A stretch of DNA of 21,723 nucleotides from Symbiodinium natans (taxonomy: Eukaryota; Sar; Dinophyceae; Suessiales; Symbiodiniaceae): positions 453,001 through 474,723 of the forward strand of contig CAJNDS010001580.1 in assembly GCA_905221605.1 (NCBI GenBank). The letters run 5' to 3'. Of the stretch, positions 9,875 to 18,800 are shown piece by piece. A model generated the notes under the pieces. That model was given only the letters and a program-made list of their open reading frames with translations, ran no database searches and was not told where the DNA came from. Numbering within the stretch: position 1 is the first letter of the stretch; every line of letters starts with the position of its first letter. The position numbers and the translations under genes are program-made.

Positions 9875-12800
9875 CTCGGGGCACCCTAAGCCCTAAGCCC
9901 TAAACTCTAAACCCTAGCCCTAAACCCTAAACCCTAAACCCAAAACCCTAAACCCCAGCTTTAAACCCTAAAACCCTAAACCCTGAAACCTGAACTGCTA
10001 AGCCCTGGACCCTAAACCCCCTGAACCCTGCACACCCGAAACCCTGAAATCCGACGAAGGGGCGTAGAAGCGCCTCTTCGGCCAGCCAGCAATGTCCAAA
10101 ACCTCCGGGTTTTGGGTTAGGGGCTTAGGTTCAGGTTTAGGGGCTAGGGTTTAGGGTTAAGGGCTTAAGGTTCAGGGTGCCGGGTTTAGGGTTTAGGGTT
10201 TAGGGTTTAGGGTTTAGGGTTTAGGGTTTAGGGTTTAGTTCAGGGTGTGGGGTGTGGGGCTTTACGGCTTGGAGCTCGTGGCTTCGGGATTCTGGTTTAC
10301 AGTTTGGGCATTTTTGGAGTTGGGGCGTGGCGTTTGTCGTAGGGTGTAGGGAGACGGGGGTTTATGGCTTTGGGCTTTAAGGTTCTAGGGCTTTAGGATC
10401 ACGTTAGGGAAGCCCGGTAAGGCCTACTCAACCCAAGAAGAAAGCATCCACCCTTGAAGACTATTAATTAGCTCAATCCCCTACCCCCTAAACCTGCTAA
10501 ACCTTGGGATGTTCCCCTTATTCTAACAGTCCTTAATGGGGATTATGGTTTATACTACCCCCTATTACAATCCCTCTTAAGGACTGCAGGGAGAATTTCC
10601 CCGCCTAAACACCCCAAAACCCTAAACCCCAAACCCCAAACCCTCAACCCTAAACCCTAAACCCTTAAACCCCAGACCCCAAACCCTAAACCCCAAACCC
10701 TAAACCCTAAACCCCAAACCCCAAACCCTAAACCCCAAACCCTCAACCCTAAGCCCTGGCACCCCCAAGTCTCCTAGGAAATTGCTTCGCGACGTGCTCC
10801 CATTCTTTTCAACAAGGTCAAGAATTCCCTTCATGAATGACACCGAGACCCTGGTCTCAAATTAGGGTGTAGGGTTTAGGGTTTAGGGTTTAGGGGTAGA
10901 ACCACTAAACCCAAACCCCAACCAAACTTCAACAAAGATGCCTTCAAGACTGACGCCGAGACCCTAAGCCTGAAAACTTCGAAACCGCGTAATCCACGAA
11001 ACCCCAAGCGCTAACCATCAACTTCAAAAACAAATGTCTTCGGGCAGTGTTCTCACGCCTGTGGTTGTTCTCACTCAGTCCATTTATGGGGTTCCTTTCT
11101 AGATCAGTCTACTGTATTCCGCTGTATATGTATGAAGGTACCCTGGAGAGGCCCCGAACCTCAAACCCCTAAAGCGCAAAACCCTAAACCCTAAACCCTA
11201 AACCCTAAACCCTAAACCCTAAACCCTAAACCCTAAACCCTAAACCCTAAACGCCACACCCTAAAACCACAAAGCCCCTCTCTGATCGACAGAGGCCTCG
11301 GTCAGCAAGGTCCTGGCCTTGAAAGCGTTAGGGTTTAGGGTTTAGGGTTTAGGGTTTAGGGTTTAGGGTTTAGGGTTTAGGGTTCAGGGTTTAGGGCTGG
11401 GATGAACAGATGAGCTCTTAGATGCTAGTCTGATACCCCTCGCCAACGCACGCTGATCTGCAGTTGCATCAGGCAAAATGGCTTGGTGTATCTCCGGAAT
11501 TGACTCGCTCGCTCGAACGTGCTTTCGTTGATCCCAGTCCAAAGCCGCAGACCTATACCTTAAAAGCCCGAAGCCCTAAAAAAAGGAAGCCGTAGAGCAT
11601 GCGTTAAACACCCTGAACCCTAAACCCGTAGGCCTATTCACCTTACACCCTGCTACCCGCCGACGCACAAGTATCACAATCGGCCCACGCCTTAATTCAA
11701 CATAAACCTGGAGGCCTAAACCCTAATCCCTAACCACATTAACTAAGGAACAGCGGCTATAAGGGTATATGGGGCCACATACCCTTGAATTGGAAGTGTT
11801 CCCGTGGTAACTCACTCCCTCTAGGGATACACAGTCTAATTCAAATCTTACCCAAAACCCAAACCCTGAGTTCAAAATCAAAAGCCCCATGGCGCAAAAC
11901 CCCCCAAAAAACCAAGCCTCTCAGGGTTTAGCCCCCCAGACCCTTAACCCTCACTAAACTCGAACTCCACACCCTTAAGCCCTAAGCCCCGCCCCCTTGC
12001 AAAAAAGGTAAGCAAAACTAAACCATCCACCCTAAACCCTAAACCCGAAACCCTAAACCCTACACCCTAAGCCCTAAACCCTAACCCCTAAACCCAGTTT
12101 AACCCTAGACCCTAAACCCTAACTTGCAAGCTCGGGGCCGTGATCACTTCGGGAAGGGGAGCCGAACGATTGGAGTCGATGGGCTGGATGTGCAGGATCT
12201 CGTCACCTCATTGAAGGTTTAGGGTTTAGGGTTTAGGGTTTAGGGTTTAGGGTTTAGGGTTTAGGGTTTAGGGTTTAGGGGTTTAGGGGGGATTAGGGTT
12301 TAGGAGCTTAGGAGCTTCGGGGTTCAGGGTTTAGGGGGGCTTGGGGGACTTTCTCGAGGGCTTGGGGGGGTTTAGGAGGGCTTGGAGGTTTAGGGGGGCT
12401 TGGGGGCACTTGGGGGGTTTAGGGGGTTTAGCGGCTTCGGGGTTTAGGGGTTTCGGGGTTTGAGGTTCAGGGGTTCAGGGGTTCAGGGGTTGAGGGGTTG
12501 AGGGGTTCAGGGGTTGAGGGGTTTAGGGGTTTCAGGGTTTCGGGGTTTAGGCTGAGGCTTTCAGGGGTTTCGGGCTGAGGGCTAGTGCGTGAGGGTTAAG
12601 CCACCTAGCGCTTTAGGGCGTGGGGTTTCTAAGGGTAGCTGGATGGTCCTGTGGTATGGGCCCTTAAAGAGGGTACCCCTTATATGCTCCTTACATACTC
12701 AAACAAATGAAGGTTCAGGGGTTTAGGGGTTTAGGGGTTTAGGGGTTTAGGGTTTAGGGTTTAGGGTTTAGGGTTTAGGGTTAGGATTTAGGGTTTTTGG

Positions 12801-15800
12801 TTTAGGGTCCCATACATCAGAACCCTGCTGTAAAGGAGGTTAGTGACCACATTCAGTGCCCATGTGGGGGCTTCTGCATTGCAGCCGTCCAACCCTGCAC
12901 TCTGAACCTGACACCCCAAACCCCAAACCCCAAATCTCAAACCCTAAACCCCAAACCCGAAACCCGAAACCCTAAGCCCTAAGCCCTAAACCCTAAACCC
13001 TAAACCCTACAAGAGCTGCGGAAGAGCCACCGTTGAGCTGCAAAGCCTTCAGGCAGATGTCGACCTGGCACTTGCGAGAGATTGTCTGGTCTCCGCGTCT
13101 TTGGGTTGCTTACGGAAGCCTCAACCCCAAACCCTCAAAGCCTCAAACACCTAAACCACGAACAGTTAACCCCAAACCCCAAACCCCAAACCCTAAACCC
13201 TAAACCCTAAACCCTAAACCCTAAACCCTAAACCCTAATTAAACCCTAAATTAAACCCTAAACCCTAAACCCTAAACCCTAAACCCTAAACCCTAAACCC
13301 TAAACCCTAAACCCTAAACCCTAAACCCTAAACCCTAAACCCTAAACCCTAGCCCTAAACCCTAAACCCTAAACCCTAAACCCCGAAACCCCACCATTCC
13401 TGAGGGCATGTCCCCACCTGCTGCGTGGAGTTCTTGGGCCACACGCCAAGGGAGTCGCCCTGATCGTAGGAGAGGCCGCTGCCTCAGGGATCAGGGATCA
13501 GAGGAGCTTGGGAGTTTAAACCCTAAAAACCCTAAACCCTAAACCCTAAACCCTAAACCCTATAACCTAAACCGCGGCCAGAATCCAGTTTGCGACCTGT
13601 ACGGCCCAGGACACGATCCCGGACTTGCTTGCTGAGTCGGTCCCGATACCTGGATCGACTTTGCAAAGCTGATCAGATCTGGGGCCCCTGTCGTTAGGAG
13701 CTCCTGGTATTTTTTGAGCTCTTCATCTGTCAGCTTGCTCCGAAGAGATTTCCGGGTGGGCCGTGCAGGTGCTCTGCCAGTCCTGGGTGGAGTCATCGAT
13801 GTTCTTCACGCCAGGTGTCGCCAGGGTGGGAGACCTTGGTGCAAAAATCCTCGTTGCGGCCTTGAGCAAGACCAATTCGTCCTGCACGTCGTCTCATGAG
13901 CGTCCGTCAGTGATGCGGATTCTGTTCCCGAACTCATCCCGGGAACCAAGTCTGGGGTATTTGGGGGTGTTTTGGGCTTTGGAGGTTTAGGGTGGTGGGG
14001 CTTTGGGGCCTGGTGTGGGCTTTTGGGGATTCAGGGGCTATAGGGTTTACGAAGGAGACTGGCTGTGATTTCAGGGTTTCGGGTGTGGGGTTTCAGGGTT
14101 TGGGGATTTCGTGACCAGGGTCTAGGGTTTGGGGCTTAGGCCATCTTTCTCCGGCTTCTGTGTACTTGCCTTTCCTTCCCTAAAATCCTAAACCCTGAAC
14201 CAACCCTAAACCCTGCAGCCCGAAACCCGAAACCCGAAACCCGAAACCCGAAGCCAGCAACCCGAAACCCTGAAACCCTACACCCGAAACCCTAAAAACC
14301 CAAACCCCAAAACCCAAAACCCAAAACCCCAAAACCCTAAACCCTGCAGCCCTAAACCCACAAAAAAAAACCGAAACCCTGAAGCCTAAAACCCCTAAAC
14401 CCTAGACCCGAAGCCCTAAGCCCTAAACCCTAAACCCTAAACACACTGGAAGCCTTCCAGGTTGAACTCGAAGTGGTCGATGGCGCGCTCGTAGCCCTCG
14501 GGAACGGTCGACCTTCTCGCCGCATAGGTTTAGGGTTTAGGGTTTGTAGGGTTCAGAGTTTAGGGGTTAGGGGTTTGGGGCTTGCAGTTTCGGGTCAAAG
14601 GGTTTGGGGTCTACCATAAACCCTAGAACCCTAAACCCTAAGCCCTAGTTTTTAGGGTTTAAACCTGACTGTCTTGTGGCTTACACATACCCTGATGTCT
14701 CCCCACGTCGTTTAGGCCCTATTTACATGGCTTCGAGTTTCAGGCTGAGGGATGGGAGCTTAGTTTGGGCTTTTTCGGGCTTTAGGATTTAGAAGACATA
14801 AGGATTCAAGGTTAAAGGGTGTAGGGGTTAGGGCTCAAAAGACATAAGGGCATAGGGCTTAGGAATGTTTAGAAGAAATAAGGGTTTAAGGGTTTGAGGG
14901 CTGGGAGGGAGGCGCAGGGCGTGCCTGCTTGCTGCCAGTTCGCCTTGTGGTGCTTGGTTTATAAACAGAGATTAACTTACTTAACGCGTGCTTTAGTGTC
15001 AGTCCCCTAAACCCGAAACCCTAACCCCTAAACCCTAAACCCAAAACCCCAAAACCCCAAACCCCAGCCTCTTCACCGTCATGGACACGGCCTTGGAACC
15101 GTGTGGCACGAAGGGCTCGGAGGCCATCTTGGCCTGACAGCAGGACGGGTGTTTAGGGCTTAGGGTTTGTTTAGGGTTTAACCCCTTCCCCCTAATACTA
15201 AATCCCTCCCCCCCCTCCCTAATTCTGAAATTTGCCTGGGCCCGAAAAATATTTAAGATTTGGGGGGGGGGGGGGGTCTAGATCCTAAAACCAGAATTCC
15301 GAAACCTAATAATTTAACCCTCTAAGCCCTGAGCCCTGGATCCTAACCCTGGAACCCTAATGGCTCAACTCAAGGGCGAAGGCCCTGAACCCCTCCCCCC
15401 CTAATTCTCAAACAGGTTTAGTATTGGGCTGGGTGCCGGCAGGGTCCGGGAAAAATATATTTAAAATTGGGGGTGGGGGGGGGGGGGGGGTAGCATTAGG
15501 GGGAAGCGACTAGGTGGTTTAGGGCTTAGAGTTTAGGGGGGGCTGTGACTGGGAGGCCCCAGCAGAGTAGACAGGGTTGAGGGTTTAGGGTTTCGCCAAG
15601 AGAAGCTGCGAGCTGGCCCCGCAGCGTCGCGTCGGGGCTCTTCTTTTGGGGCTTTTGGACTCAAAGGCTCTAGTCTATAAGGTTCCTAAACCCGAAAGGC
15701 TAAAGGGCCTAAGCCCTAATCCGATGTGTAAGGGTTACAGGCTTTAGGATGGTTTCTGCTCAGGAGGTGGTCTCTGCTTGGTGGTATTCGGGGAGCAGGT

Positions 15801-18800
15801 GTTGAGGGTTTCGGAAGGTTGGGACTTGGTGGGGTTGGGGGGTTTAGGGGCGTTGAGGTTGGCTCTCAACCCTCAACCCTAAACCGCCCCTAAACCCGAA
15901 ACCCACACGCCGTCCCCAAGGGTTTCGGGTCTAGGGGGTGCCCTAAGGCTCCAAAGACTTTTTGGGGCCAAAGGCCCTATTATCAAAGGTTTTTGGGCTA
16001 TTTTGAGCCTAAGGGTTAGGGTTTAGGGTTTAAGGCAAGCCCTAGACCCTGATAAAGAACTTTTTTCAATCACGAAGCCACAGGCCCAAGCCACGTGCCT
16101 TGGGATCCTCGGCCGGCAGGATTTCCACCAGGTGCGATGGCGGGCTCAACTCCTGCAACGTGCTGAGCTCTTGGGTTTAGGGTTTAGGGTTTTAGGGTGT
16201 AGGGTTTAGGGTTCAGAGGGGAAAGGGGCTTCAGGGTTCACGAGGGTTGAATAGAAAGTACGGTTTAATGTTTAGTAGCCCCCTAATCCTTATACAATCC
16301 TTCTGAAGCCATAAACATTTAACTATTTGATGTATAGGGCCGGCCCCCAAATGGTATTCATGAGGGTTCAAACCCAAACCCCAAACCCGTGCTGAAGCTT
16401 GTGCTTCTCCCCACATCCCTTTCCTGAACCCTGAGCCCGCGTTCTCCCACCCTTCCCAGCTGCCCCTAAACCCTAAACCCCTCCCCGCCCTAAACCCACA
16501 AAAGCACATAAACACCACAAGGCCTGCGTCTTATGAGAAGCTGTAGACCCCGCGAAGTCGAAAAAAGCAAGCCTGAACCCTAGTTTAGCAGCCCCTCCGT
16601 CAACCTTTCAGAGTCCGCAGCCCCCCCCCCCCCCCCCAAAAGCTCAGCCCTCAACATAGCAAAAAAGCCCCGAAAAACCCGGGTCTCAAAAAGCCCTCGC
16701 ACCCCAAAAGACGCCTCAAAACCCAAACCCCAGACCACCTATATGAAGCCTGAACCGCGAGCCCTCAAACAACAGAACTCAACAGACCCCTCAAAGCCCA
16801 AAAGCATGGCCGTCTGTCAGGCTTCCTACGGGGGTGGGGCAAGCCGCCAAACCCAAGCTCTCACTCCATTGCCATAGCTTTACGAAAACAAAACGCTTGC
16901 AAAACCTGCGTGCACGGCACGCCCACGACATGTGGAAGAACCCATCCGTCGGGCTCACGTCCGCAGACGCAACCAGCACCCTGACCTGCTTGGCCTGAGG
17001 CAGCGGTCTCAAGATCACCAGCCTCTCTATGGTGGCAGTCTCCTCACAATCTGGTGCCAGAGCCAACGCCCAGGCGTCGACGCCAAGCTGGGCTGGCGTC
17101 TTCCATCTTACCAGGAGTACAGACTGTTGTATACTTACCGGCCCAAAACCCAAGGAAATAAAAGTTGAAACTTTCAGAATAAACTACCTTATAAGAAGCC
17201 CAAAAGTTGAAAAGTTGGGTTTTGAACCAGTAAGTATGTACACCAAGGCAGAAGATTTTGCCGTGCAGAAATAAATTGCCGGGACCTCTGGCCTCTCAGC
17301 CTTGGGCCCCCAAGCACCGCAACCCTAAGCCCTAAAACCCTGAACTCTAGGCTCTTAGCTGGGGCAGGTTTGGGGGCCCAACAAAATTCAATTCTGGCTT
17401 TATAAGAAGTATATAAGGATTAGGGGGCGCGCCCTGTACACTCCCCTAAACCGTGAACCCTAAACCCGAAACTATGAACTCTAAACCCTAAACCCCTAAA
17501 CCCTCAACCCTAAACCCTCAACCAACAGAATTCAAAAGAATGCTCGCCTGAGGAGGCTCAGGGGCTTCGATGCTGTCAAAGAAGTCGGGGCTCCATTCCT
17601 CAGGGGGGGGGGGGGTGGGTTTAGGGTTTAGGGTTTAGGGTTTAGGGTTTAGGGTTTAGGGTTTAGGGTTTAGGGTTTAGGGTTTAGGGTTTAGGGTTTA
17701 GGGTTTAGGTTAGGGTTTAGGGTTTAGGGTTTAGGGTTTAGGGTTTAGGGTTTAGGGTTTAGGGTTTAGGGTTTAGGGTTTAGGGTTTAGGGTTTAGGGT
17801 TTTGAGCCAGACAGGGCTTCACAAGGGACATTTCGGGGGTTGATGGGCATGGGACTGCAGCATAGCACAACTCGTTCGGTGGTCCTTCCCTGCGGAATGC
17901 CTGATCCCCAACCCTGAATCCTGATCCCGAAATCCCAAACCCGAAACACCACACTTGGCATCTTCCCCCCTATACTAACGGTCCTTAATAGGGATAAACA
18001 CAAGGGGTATGATAATCCCTATTACAGACTGCTAGTACAAGGGGAACATCCGAACCCCAAACCCAACTAAACCCTCTGTGGACTCCAACCCCTCAACCCC
18101 CTAACCCCTCAAACCCTAAACCCTAAACCCTAAACACTAAACCCAAAACCCTAATCCCTAAAGGCACCTAAGCCCTCCCCCAAAGGGCCTCGAGCTCGGT
18201 ATCGAAGCGTGCCTGGGTGTTGGAGAAGGGCTCTTAGGGCTTTTAGGGTTTAGGGTTTAGGCTTTAGGTTTTTGTTTAAGGCTTCTAGGGTGCTTTCTTG
18301 GGGCTTCTAGGCTTCTTAGGTATTTTAATCTAGGGCGTTGCAGGGTTTTAATAAGGCTTTTTAGGGCTTTTAGGGTTGCTAAGGGCTTTTAGGGCTTGTT
18401 CGGGCTTTGCAGGGTTCTTCGGCTGTTTAGAGCGTTTAGGGTTTTAAGGGCTTCTTAGTGCTTTGAGCTTCTTATGGCTTCGTAGGGTTTTTGGTGTTCA
18501 GGGTCATCAGGGTTTCGGGGCTCAAACGTCTAAAGTGCCCTCCCCTCCCCCCCCCCCCCCCCCCTCAAAGGAACAGAGGGGGTTGGGAATACATTTAAGC
18601 CCAAGCACGTCTAAACACCCTGAATAACCCTAAACCCTACTAAGCCCACCCCCAAAATACCCACAAACGAAAACCTAAACCCTAAACCCACCCCAAAGGA
18701 ACCCAAAACCCTGAACCCACACCCCAAGGAAAACCGACAAAGACCCCCAAGAAAACCCTAAAAACATCCTGAACAGTACCTAAACCCTAAACCCTAAACC

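Noticed and set aside
10760-10860. Minus-strand open stretch (contains SFMKGILDLVEKNG), with a partial similar copy near 10930-10970
   Set aside because: It falls inside the intron between exons 16 and 17, whose join TE|VLDIAGW needs nothing between. The local similarity may be a small duplication.
11405-11545. Minus-strand open stretch resembling an exon (contains IPEIHQAILPDATADQRALA)
   Set aside because: It lies between exons 15 and 16, which join in phase with normal family spacing; open stretches of about 40 codons are expected by chance at this base composition.
12124-12206. Plus-strand reading of the exon 15 island ending at AAG|GTTTAGGG
   Set aside because: It is open and has a neat GT donor, but the minus-strand reading completes the FAD-domain sequence in phase with its neighbours.
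13010-13140. Plus-strand open stretch at the exon 14 island
   Set aside because: It looks protein-like but has no motif, whereas the minus strand gives the expected helix after WPKN in phase.
16791-17153. 120-codon minus-strand open frame with protein-like stretches (e.g. RLVILRPLPQAKQVRVLVAS)
   Set aside because: Exons 9 and 10 join directly in phase without it, and no family motif fits. An optional exon is possible but unsupported.
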